This document shows positions 1-5,500 of a stretch of DNA of 5,609 bases, one piece after another. The stretch lies in contig JAIXRB010000197.1 of the NCBI GenBank assembly GCA_027485405.1, positions 1 to 5,609 on the forward strand, in the 5' to 3' direction. The stretch is from Leptospiraceae bacterium (lineage in GTDB: Bacteria > Spirochaetota > Leptospiria > Leptospirales > Leptospiraceae). The position numbers were made by a program, and so were the translations under genes. Every line of letters starts with the position of its first letter. Position 1 is the first letter of the stretch. Below the pieces are notes generated by a model. The model was not told the origin of the DNA. It saw nothing but the letters and a program-made list of their open reading frames with translations, and searched no databases.

Positions 1-10
1 GAGAGAATAC

Positions 11-36
11 AAAAAGGAACTCCCAGAGAGAGTTCC
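11..36 (-). terminator. Distal intrinsic terminator of the rplM-rpsI operon
   Basis: A perfect 7-bp inverted repeat, GGAACTC at 16-22 and GAGTTCC at 30-36, encloses a 7-nt loop. Read on the minus strand, the hairpin is followed directly by five T (11-15), which is the form of a Rho-independent terminator. On the plus strand no T-run follows, so it acts for leftward transcription. It lies about 60 bp beyond the rpsI stop and looks like a backup to the terminator at 59-84. Confidence 0.75.
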
Positions 37-58
37 AATTGCGAAAGAAATATAATAA

Positions 59-84
59 AGAAAAAGGGTCAAAGCAGAAGACCC
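59..84 (-). terminator. Proximal intrinsic terminator after rpsI
   Basis: A 5-bp stem, GGGTC at 66-70 with GACCC at 80-84, has a 9-nt loop. On the minus strand it is followed by TTTTT (61-65) and then a longer T/A-rich run down to about position 45. The hairpin begins 13 bp past the rpsI stop codon. The stem is short but GC-rich and the U-tract is strong, so a Rho-independent terminator is the natural reading. Confidence 0.7.
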
Positions 85-97
85 AAGATCTTCGTTC

Positions 98-493
98 CTA
101 TCTTTTTGAGAATTGAGTTCCGCGTCGAGCTTTGTGTAGACCGTATTTTTTTCGTTCCACCATTCGACTATCGCGGGTTAAAAATCCTTCTTTCTTGAGG
201 GGAGGTTTGAAGGCTTCTGAAAAAGCAACCAAAGCTCTAGCCACAGCATGTCGGATTGCTCCTACCTGTCCTGTGATTCCACCACCAGATACGTTTAATA
301 AAATATCAAATTTGTCTTTTTGCTCTAAGAAAGTTAGAGGCTCTAGTGCGTCTCGGACCAGGTGAGCTCCGTGGTGGAGATAATCTGTGATGTCTTTTCC
401 GTTGACTGTGATTTTGCCAGTGCCATTCGCAATCTTTGCTCTAGCTACTGAAGTTTTTCTTCTACCGACTGCCCAAATTCCCTTAGTAGCCAT
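98..493 (-). CDS. rpsI: 30S ribosomal protein S9
   Basis: Structural protein of the small ribosomal subunit head; in the known family its C-terminal tail reaches the anticodon loop of P-site tRNA. The 131-residue product has the family landmarks: GRRKTSVARAK near the N terminus (10-20), the glycine-rich GGGITGQVGAIRH (70-82), LTRDSRMVERKKYGLHKARR (105-124) and the invariant C-terminal SKR. Length is normal. The frame is open 15 bp further upstream to an ATG at 508, but the start at 493 is preferred: it gives MATKGIWAVGRRK, the usual S9 beginning, and has a GGGAG element at 502-506 with an 8-nt spacer. The upstream ATG is embedded in that element. The start codon overlaps the rplM stop as TAATG, so the two are translationally coupled. 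No missing residues or disruption. Confidence 0.97.
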   Translation of the reverse strand: MATKGIWAVGRRKTSVARAKIANGTGKITVNGKDITDYLHHGAHLVRDALEPLTFLEQKDKFDILLNVSGGGITGQVGAIRHAVARALVAFSEAFKPPLKKEGFLTRDSRMVERKKYGLHKARRGTQFSKR

Positions 494-945
494 TAACGGA
501 TCTCCCATTTAACAGGCTTTTGTGCCTGAAGATTGTGTTTATCATTTGCAAAGACGCGACAGTTTTTTAGCATAACGTCGCCTAATTTCGATTTTGGGAG
601 CATTCCCTTTACGGCTTCTGTTACAATTCTTTCTGGGTTTTCTTGGATCAGTTTGTGAAAAGCTATTGCTTTCATACCACCTGGGTATCTGGAGTGATGG
701 TAGTAGATCTTTTGCTCTGATTTTCTTCCAGTGACTTGCACTTTAGAAGCGTTTATGATGATGACATTGTCTCCGCAATCTTGGTTGGGAGTGAACGTAG
801 CTTTGTGTTTGCCTCGGAGACGAGAAGCCACTTCGCTAGCTAGTCTTCCAAGTGTTTTCCCTGCGGCATCAACTAGGAGCCATTGCTTTTGGACCTCTGC
901 GGTCTTGAGGGAAGGTGTTTTATGTTCTTTGTTTAAAAGTTGCAT
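493..945 (-). CDS. rplM: 50S ribosomal protein L13
   Basis: Early-assembling protein of the large ribosomal subunit. The 150-residue protein has the L13 features in order: WLLVDAAGKTLGRLAS (23-37), RLRGKHKATFTPNQDCGDNV (42-61), INASKVQVTGRK (65-75), YYHHSRYPGG (81-90), and the family signature region VKGMLPKSKLGDVMLKNCRV with a following KHNLQAQKP (112-144). It is the first gene of a two-gene operon with rpsI, a widely conserved pair. The start MQLLNKEHKTPSL is the only plausible one: upstream in-frame codons hold no ATG, GTG or TTG before a stop at 997-999. The start has no well-placed SD sequence; AAAGGA is present but about 13 nt away. I could not find a convincing promoter in the 65 bp shared with thiL. 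Confidence 0.97.
   Translation of the reverse strand: MQLLNKEHKTPSLKTAEVQKQWLLVDAAGKTLGRLASEVASRLRGKHKATFTPNQDCGDNVIIINASKVQVTGRKSEQKIYYHHSRYPGGMKAIAFHKLIQENPERIVTEAVKGMLPKSKLGDVMLKNCRVFANDKHNLQAQKPVKWEIR
502..506 (-). promoter_or_regulatory. Shine-Dalgarno site of rpsI, inside the end of rplM
   Basis: On the minus strand GGGAG lies 8 nt before the ATG at 493. It sits inside the last codons of rplM and overlaps the alternative upstream ATG at 508, which is why the start at 493 is chosen. Confidence 0.7.
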
Positions 946-969
946 GGGAAGGTAAATTTCCTTTGTCGT

Positions 970-997
970 ACCAGGATTTTTCTTTCCTTGCCCTGGT
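970..997. repeat. Inverted repeat in the rplM/thiL divergent gap
   Basis: ACCAGG at 970-975 and CCTGGT at 992-997 form a perfect 6-bp inverted repeat with a 16-nt, T/C-rich spacer. It lies 25-52 bp upstream of the rplM ATG and just before the probable thiL start. It could be a protein binding site or a stem in the rplM leader. With only 6 bp and a long loop, chance is a real possibility. Confidence 0.3.
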
Positions 998-1010
998 CAA
1001 ACTAAAATGC

Positions 1011-1925
1011 TTGGAGTCCTTGAACGAAGAAACAATCATCCGCTCTTTTTTCCCGAAAGGGGCTATGCCTTCCGACGATTGCTACTTTTTAGCCCCAGAC
1101 CGACTCGTGACAACAGATTCTCTTGCCGAAGGGACACATTTTCGCAATGACTGGTCTACCCCAGAGGATCTGGCTTGGAAGCTTGTGGAAGTGAATGTAT
1201 CTGACATAATTTCCTCTGGCGGTATTCCAGATCTCGCTTTTCTGAACTTTGGATTCCCTAAAAAAAACACAATTTCTGAATCTTGGTTACAACGCTTTCA
1301 GACGGCATTTCGCCAGAGACTAAAATTTCATACGATCCAATTGGCTGGAGGCGATACATTTCTAAGCCCTTTTCTTTCTTTGAATTTAACTCTTTTTGGC
1401 AAGGTGAAAACTCCAATTCTACGCTCCGGAGCCAAGCCAAACGATACAATTTACATTTCTGGAGCTTTGGGGGGCTCTGAAGCTGGGCTACGTTTGTTGC
1501 AGAAAAAAACAAAACAAATGAAACCTTGGCAAAAGAAACAAATACTCCGACATCTAAGACCCACAAGCCGAAGAGATCTTTCCCCAATTCTAAGTAAGTT
1601 TGAAATCTCGAGTTGTATGGATATAACAGACGGGTTAGTGCAGGATGCTAGAAAACTTGCGGAAGCCTCCCGAGTCAGTCTAGAGATTGATATAGAAAAA
1701 ATCCCAGCGGAAAAGAATGTTTTGGATCTATTGGGTTGGGACGGGATTCTAGCAAGTGGAGAAGAACTGGAACTTATCTTTACATCTCCAAGAGAAATTT
1801 CGAAAGACATACCAGTGTTTGCGATTGGGAAAGTAAAGCCTTACCTAAAAAAGGATCCTGTGATGTTCACTCTGCGAGGGAAGAAATTCATTCCCTCACA
1901 GATCGGTTACCTACACTTCAAATAA
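1011..1925 (+). CDS. thiL: Thiamine-monophosphate kinase
   Basis: ATP-dependent phosphorylation of thiamine monophosphate to thiamine pyrophosphate, the last step of cofactor synthesis in the cytoplasm. Numbered from a TTG at 1011 (304 aa): SDDC (21-24), TTDSLAEGTHF (34-44), WKLVEVNVSDIISSGG (56-71), GGDT (113-116), RSGAKPND (138-145), MDITDGL (203-209) and SGEELELIF (249-257). These match the PurM/AIR-synthetase-like fold with its aspartate-rich metal and nucleotide sites. The start is uncertain. The frame is open to an ATG at 915, but this would add 32 residues without family resemblance and overlap rplM head-on. TTG at 1011 gives the usual ThiL N terminus; TTG at 1020 has GGAG only 3 nt upstream. 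Oddities: S instead of the usual G before DDC, and EE instead of ED in SGEDYEL. Divergent from rplM, convergent with pcnB. Confidence 0.9.
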   Translation: MESLNEETIIRSFFPKGAMPSDDCYFLAPDRLVTTDSLAEGTHFRNDWSTPEDLAWKLVEVNVSDIISSGGIPDLAFLNFGFPKKNTISESWLQRFQTAFRQRLKFHTIQLAGGDTFLSPFLSLNLTLFGKVKTPILRSGAKPNDTIYISGALGGSEAGLRLLQKKTKQMKPWQKKQILRHLRPTSRRDLSPILSKFEISSCMDITDGLVQDARKLAEASRVSLEIDIEKIPAEKNVLDLLGWDGILASGEELELIFTSPREISKDIPVFAIGKVKPYLKKDPVMFTLRGKKFIPSQIGYLHFK

Positions 1926-1942
1926 CAGATAACGTAAAAAAT

Positions 1943-3445
1943 TTAATTCTCGTCTTTTTCCTCAGAGTTCTCGGTTTCAAAACTTCCACCGTTTGTTTCT
2001 TCAGAATCATCTGATGATTCCTCTGAGTCAGCACCTTCAGCTCCGTTTCCATTGTTTTCTGGACGTCTGCCTTGCCCAAAGTCCCTTCCTCTTCCTTTTT
2101 TCCGAGGTGGTCTTTTAGGTTTTTTTCTACGTTCTTGCCCAAAATTTTGTGAGTCTGCCTTAGGTCTTTGGCGAAGTGAAATTTCCCAGAAAAAGGCGGC
2201 TTGCACAGCAGGCTGGTTGTCTACGGAAATAGCTACGATTTTGAATACCATAAAGGCTTCGTAAAAGTATTCCTTCTTTTTGAAAAAAGAGTTTTGTCTC
2301 TCTTTTTCATCGTCCGTAGTATTGAACCTAGACTGACTTATGTAAATTTTGATAAGGTTGTCTTGTTCTCTCTTCGGAATTCCCATTCGTTGGAAAACAG
2401 GTGCCAAAATCTCTTTTATTTCATGAGCCACATGACCCTTGTTTTCCGCTAAAACTTCTGCGACTAAATCGTAGAATAGCAAAGCATAGAAAATTGCGGG
2501 GGTCATTTCTTCTCTTGCCGAAAGAAGTTTATCAGTTACAGTTAGGCGTTTTCCAACCGGGGTATCATCAAAGTGCTCTTTCCAATTTGGATCAGTTTTC
2601 TTCAGTTTATCTATGATCTCTTTGAAAAGAACTTCAAAAAGATGGTTTTCTGCCAAGCCACGAAAAATGACTGCTGTTTTCCAAGTTCTGAAGATTTTGT
2701 TGTATTCTTCCAATAATCGAGCGTTAGCCGATTTATCGATTTCGCCTTTGTTTTTGCGAATTGCGTTCTTAGTTTTCTTTTCAAGCTCTAGACCTAAAAG
2801 AACTGAGAACTTTACGGCACGCAACATTCGCACTGGATCTTCTTTGAACGAAATGTCTGGATCACCGATCACTCGAACGATTTTCTTTTGAATGTCTTCA
2901 AACCCGCCTACGTAATCCAAAATGGAATCGTTTTTAGGGTCATAAAACAAGGAATTGATGGTAAAGTCGCGCCTCGCGGCATCTTCTTTGGCGGTCCCGA
3001 ACGTGTTGTCTCTTTTGATTAAGTAATCGTTGTCTGCTTTGTGTTTTTCCAAACGATGGTCGGGCAAAGAACGAAAGGTTGCGACTTCTATCACTTTTCC
3101 TTTGAAAAGGATATGAACGATTTTAAATCTTTTGCCAATGATTCGGCAATTGTTGAAAATCCGCTTGATCTGGTTTGGAGTTGCACTCGTCACAATATCA
3201 AAGTCTTTTGGGCGCTTGCCCATCAAAAGGTCGCGAACTCCACCGCCCACAAGATAAGCCTTGTAGCGAAACTTGTTCAATCGATTGATGATTTTGATGG
3301 CATCTTCATCGATGTTGGCTCGGCGAATGGAATGGCTCTCGCGGTAGTAACGCTTTCCTTCGGGATATGCCAAAAAGGAATCGACAGAGTCGACTTTCTT
3401 TCTGAAAAGAGAGGAAAGGAATTTAAACATAGAGGATTGTTCCAC
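1943..3445 (-). CDS. pcnB: Poly(A) polymerase, class II nucleotidyltransferase family
   Basis: Probably adds poly(A) to RNA 3' ends and so promotes decay; the same family includes tRNA CCA-adding enzymes. Numbered from the GTG (500 aa): the nucleotidyltransferase core LVGGGVRDLL (65-74), metal-binding DFD (81-83), IIGKRFKIVH (102-111), RRDFTIN (158-164), EDPVRMLRA (202-210) and LLEEYNKIFR (244-253). The GKRF-type motif after the DxD favours poly(A) polymerase over CCA-adding enzyme by published family distinctions, but function is inferred. The C terminus is low complexity: strongly basic (about 426-461), then acidic and Ser/Asn/Gly-rich (about 466-500), perhaps for RNA or partner contact. 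The start is either this GTG or an ATG 15 bp downstream (3430, 495 aa); a hairpin spans the GTG. Convergent with thiL over a 17-bp gap, divergent from the M23 gene. Confidence 0.9.
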   Translation of the reverse strand: MEQSSMFKFLSSLFRKKVDSVDSFLAYPEGKRYYRESHSIRRANIDEDAIKIINRLNKFRYKAYLVGGGVRDLLMGKRPKDFDIVTSATPNQIKRIFNNCRIIGKRFKIVHILFKGKVIEVATFRSLPDHRLEKHKADNDYLIKRDNTFGTAKEDAARRDFTINSLFYDPKNDSILDYVGGFEDIQKKIVRVIGDPDISFKEDPVRMLRAVKFSVLLGLELEKKTKNAIRKNKGEIDKSANARLLEEYNKIFRTWKTAVIFRGLAENHLFEVLFKEIIDKLKKTDPNWKEHFDDTPVGKRLTVTDKLLSAREEMTPAIFYALLFYDLVAEVLAENKGHVAHEIKEILAPVFQRMGIPKREQDNLIKIYISQSRFNTTDDEKERQNSFFKKKEYFYEAFMVFKIVAISVDNQPAVQAAFFWEISLRQRPKADSQNFGQERRKKPKRPPRKKGRGRDFGQGRRPENNGNGAEGADSEESSDDSEETNGGSFETENSEEKDEN

Positions 3446-3450
3446 AATCC
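3434..3450 (-). promoter_or_regulatory. Perfect hairpin over the pcnB translation start
   Basis: GGATTGT (3434-3440) and ACAATCC (3444-3450) are a perfect 7-bp inverted repeat with a 3-nt loop. In pcnB mRNA the stem-loop covers the GTG at 3445 and ends 3 nt before the ATG at 3430. It could hide one start and place the other, or limit initiation. It is not an obvious terminator for either strand, since no T-run follows. The regulatory role is inference. Confidence 0.45.
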
Positions 3451-3454
3451 CTTA

Positions 3455-3484
3455 AAAATAGGGTCGGGCAAGTAAAAAAACCAA
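3455..3484 (-). promoter_or_regulatory. Weak candidate sigma70-type promoter of pcnB
   Basis: On the minus strand TTGGTT (3479-3484) and TATTTT (3455-3460) are separated by 18 nt. Both match the consensus only partly (3/6 and 4/6). Transcription would begin near 3448, which would leave almost no leader for the GTG at 3445 and about 18 nt for the ATG at 3430. Reported as a candidate only. Confidence 0.25.
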
Positions 3485-3487
3485 GGA
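3483..3487 (+). promoter_or_regulatory. Shine-Dalgarno site supporting a TTG start
   Basis: AAGGA ends 7 nt before the TTG at 3495, which is good spacing and supports TTG as start codon of the M23 gene. A second AGGA (3491-3494) touches the TTG as part of a tandem AGGATTC/AGGATTG repeat, but is too close to act as the SD sequence. Confidence 0.6.
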
Positions 3488-3494
3488 TTCAGGA

Positions 3495-4499
3495 TTGCAA
3501 GAGACATATACAACCTCCATTTATGAAAGATTCCTGGTCGGTTTTCTTCGATTTCGAAAAAAAACAACCAAGTCCGTTGCAGAGACCAAACACCGAGTCA
3601 GTTTTGTCTTAGTACCCCATACCGAAAAGCCCCCTTACCAATGGGACCTTTCCTTTGCAATGCTCTACTTCTTGGTTTTTCTCGCTTCAACGGTGTTTTT
3701 ACTTTCTTTGGGATTCTTGTTCTATTTTTCCTTTCTCTATAAACCAGATGTCAGTTTAGAAAACAGAACTGGAAAGCAGGTCGTATCATTCCTGTTCTAT
3801 GATTTGCTATCGCAAGATTTACGGGAATCTGTCCAAGAACTAGAAGAGGCGACGGAAGATCTAAATTTACTTGCCTGGGAAGAAATCCCAGAAAAAGAGA
3901 TGATCACTCAGGACTATTTGCTGAAAGAAGAATTTCGAAAAGAAGACACAGAGCTAGATTCCAATCTATTGCTCTTCAAAGAAGTCGTTCGAACCTATTC
4001 TGAATTCGGAATTAGATTGGTGAACCTAACTCCAAAGTTTCAAAACGCAATCGATTACCTTTCCATGAGAGAGAGCATTTTTTATTCGATGCCTAGAGGA
4101 CGCCCACTCAGACCTGGGATAGGAGTTGTGACTTCTACATTTGGGTATAGAAGTGATCCCTTTGGGATTTTACCTGTGGGAGAAAACCATTCGGGGATTG
4201 ATTTTGCCGCTGGGGAAGGAACCCCCATCTATGCTTCAGGACCTGGGGTGATAGCGGAGGTAGATGCCGCCCAAGGGGGTTTGGGTAGGAGTGTTCGAAT
4301 CAACCATGAAAATGGTTTTTTTACTTTGTATGGCCACTGTTCGGTGGTATTGGTTAAGCCAGGAGATAGAGTCCGACGCGGAGACAAAATTGCTTTGGTT
4401 GGGCAAACCGGTAAGGCAACGGGTGCCCACGTGCACTATGAGGTTCGGATTGGTCTTGATTCACCTTATGACCCAGAAGAATTTATCAACCTAGACTAA
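3495..4499 (+). CDS. Membrane-anchored M23 (LytM/lysostaphin-type) metallopeptidase
   Basis: Probable cell-wall endopeptidase that cleaves peptide cross-links of peptidoglycan in the periplasm. The 334-residue protein has a basic cytoplasmic N terminus (1-50), one hydrophobic segment (about 55-81) as membrane anchor, a charged helical, possibly coiled-coil linker (about 105-195), and a C-terminal M23 domain (about 203-330). Zinc and catalytic residues are all visible: H232 and D236 in HSGID, H281 in YGHCS, H312 and H314 in HVHYEV; the fold-typical TSTFGYRSDPFG (213-224) and GDRVRRGDKIALVGQTG (290-306) are present. An active enzyme, rather than a degenerate EnvC/NlpD-like activator, is therefore expected. 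TTG start chosen because of the AAGGA at 7 nt and absence of an in-frame ATG before codon 55. Followed after 52 bp by lgt. The specific family member is not recognised, so no symbol is given. Confidence 0.9.
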   Translation: MQETYTTSIYERFLVGFLRFRKKTTKSVAETKHRVSFVLVPHTEKPPYQWDLSFAMLYFLVFLASTVFLLSLGFLFYFSFLYKPDVSLENRTGKQVVSFLFYDLLSQDLRESVQELEEATEDLNLLAWEEIPEKEMITQDYLLKEEFRKEDTELDSNLLLFKEVVRTYSEFGIRLVNLTPKFQNAIDYLSMRESIFYSMPRGRPLRPGIGVVTSTFGYRSDPFGILPVGENHSGIDFAAGEGTPIYASGPGVIAEVDAAQGGLGRSVRINHENGFFTLYGHCSVVLVKPGDRVRRGDKIALVGQTGKATGAHVHYEVRIGLDSPYDPEEFINLD

Positions 4500-4520
4500 T
4501 TGTTTTTCGAATTCTAGTTT

Positions 4521-4550
4521 CCCTTTCCCCTTCCCCTATTATCGTTTCCC
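4521..4550 (-). other. Four G-run motif (possible G-quadruplex) before lgt
   Basis: The minus (template) strand carries G-runs at 4550-4548 (3), 4536-4533 (4), 4530-4527 (4) and 4523-4521 (3), with loops of 11, 2 and 3 nt. The plus strand from 4518 to 4537 is pure pyrimidine and includes the mirror repeat CCCCTTCCCC. The pattern meets the usual four-run criterion apart from one long loop. Whether it folds, or is simply a pyrimidine-rich leader, cannot be told from sequence. Confidence 0.4.
4537..4542 (+). promoter_or_regulatory. Candidate -10 box giving a near-leaderless lgt transcript
   Basis: TATTAT matches the -10 consensus at five of six positions and ends 9 bp before the lgt ATG, so a transcript starting there would have almost no leader. 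No SD sequence precedes the ATG, which agrees with a leaderless reading. No -35 hexamer is recognisable at 16-18 bp, so the call is weak. The gene may equally be read from the M23 promoter. Confidence 0.3.
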
Positions 4551-4551
4551 T

Positions 4552-5475
4552 ATGATTGATCGCATACCGATTCCCAATCCCTTTGGCTGGGAGGGTTTTT
4601 CAACATTTAGCCTTTTGATGATGATCGCCTTCCTTGTCGGATCTTACTTGATGCCCAAGGAATTCCTTCGCAGAAAACTAGAGCCCGAGCATTCCGATTG
4701 GCTGATCTTTCTAGGCATTTTAGGCACATTGGTTGGAGCAAAAGTATTTTTTATCTTCGAAATCTGGGATCAGATCTTTGTCGATGTCCCAGGCTATGAA
4801 GGAAAGTATCTGTATCCTATAACGCATTTTAGAGGATTTCCGGGCCATCCTGGTCTTTGGTCTTCTTTGTTCTCAGGCGGAGGATTGGTTTTCTACGGAG
4901 GTCTTCTCTGCGGTTGGCTCTTCATTTCTCTGTACTTTCGTAAACATAATTTAGACCAAGGTAGTTATTTGGATGCGATTGCTCCTTCAATGAGCATAGG
5001 CTATGCGATTGGACGATTGGGTTGTTTTGTGAGTGGAGATGGTTGCTATGGTTTTGCTACCGACGTTCACATTCCGCTTCTGGTTTTTAACTACGAAGGG
5101 GCTCATCCGTCGGGGGTTCCCGTTTGGAACACACCAGTGATGGAGTCAATTCTGGCTTTTGGATACTTTGCTTATTTTCAATATTGGGCTCGGTTTCAAA
5201 ATTTTAAAAAATGGAGCCTTGCCGCTCAGTTCTTCATGCTACATGGTCTGGCTCGACTTCTCATCGAATTCTTGCGCGTGAACAAGGCAGTGTTTCCATT
5301 TATAGAACCGCCTACTTTAGTGAACATACCTGATGCTTCGGGAAATCCTGCTTTTCTTTCTGGATACTATTGGCATGGGTTTTCTCAATCCCAGTATATA
5401 TCCATAGCCTTAATTTTGTTTGGCTTAATCCTTTTTTTAAAGGGAAAACTCTGGGAAAAACAATCGGTTTCATAA
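4552..5475 (+). CDS. lgt: Prolipoprotein diacylglyceryl transferase
   Basis: Inner-membrane enzyme that moves diacylglycerol from phosphatidylglycerol to the lipobox cysteine of prolipoproteins, the first step of lipoprotein maturation. The 307-residue protein has about seven hydrophobic segments, including roughly 15-35, 50-70, 108-128, 142-160, 196-212, 222-241 and 280-297. Family landmarks are GGGLVFYGGLLCG (109-121), the signature region GYAIGRLGCFVSGDGCYG (150-167) and HGLARLLIEFLR (231-242). R155, R235 and E239 fit E. coli R143, R239 and E243. By the same alignment E. coli H103 becomes Y115, E151 becomes D163 and Y235 becomes H231. The GRLGCF...GCYG form of the signature occurs in a recognised Lgt subgroup, so an active enzyme is likely. 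The start MIDRIPIPNPFG fits the family although no SD sequence precedes it. Strong overall similarity to leptospiral Lgt as I recall it. Confidence 0.95.
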   Translation: MIDRIPIPNPFGWEGFSTFSLLMMIAFLVGSYLMPKEFLRRKLEPEHSDWLIFLGILGTLVGAKVFFIFEIWDQIFVDVPGYEGKYLYPITHFRGFPGHPGLWSSLFSGGGLVFYGGLLCGWLFISLYFRKHNLDQGSYLDAIAPSMSIGYAIGRLGCFVSGDGCYGFATDVHIPLLVFNYEGAHPSGVPVWNTPVMESILAFGYFAYFQYWARFQNFKKWSLAAQFFMLHGLARLLIEFLRVNKAVFPFIEPPTLVNIPDASGNPAFLSGYYWHGFSQSQYISIALILFGLILFLKGKLWEKQSVS

Positions 5476-5489
5476 ATCTCAAAAATTCT

Positions 5490-5494
5490 AAGGA
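5490..5494 (+). promoter_or_regulatory. Shine-Dalgarno site of the crotonase-family gene
   Basis: AAGGA lies 6 nt upstream of the ATG at 5501 within the 25-bp gap after lgt. No terminator or promoter is seen in the gap, so readthrough from lgt is likely. Confidence 0.65.
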
Positions 5495-5500
5495 CTTATC

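Noticed and set aside
915..1010. N-terminal extension of thiL from the ATG at 915
   Set aside because: It would overlap the start of rplM on the opposite strand and adds 32 residues with no resemblance to ThiL; the conserved start region begins near 1011.
1451..1810. 119-codon open frame on the minus strand within thiL
   Set aside because: Low-complexity Ser/Phe-rich shadow of the conserved thiL frame with no recognisable domain.
1876..1897. 7-bp inverted repeat GAGGGAA/TTCCCTC as a terminator of thiL or pcnB
   Set aside because: It lies inside thiL coding sequence and no T-run follows on either strand, so intrinsic termination is not supported. The 17-bp convergent gap itself holds no terminator.
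2004..2020. 7-bp inverted repeat GAATCAT/ATGATTC in the pcnB tail
   Set aside because: It sits in codons for the acidic Ser/Asp/Glu tail, where repetitive codon use makes such matches likely; no T-run follows on the plus strand.
3041..3475. 144-codon open frame on the plus strand, antisense to pcnB
   Set aside because: It mirrors a well-supported conserved enzyme, its translation resembles no family I know, and it is best explained as a shadow frame.
3495..4499. M23 protein as an inactive activator (EnvC/NlpD type)
   Set aside because: All zinc-binding and catalytic histidines and the aspartate are present.
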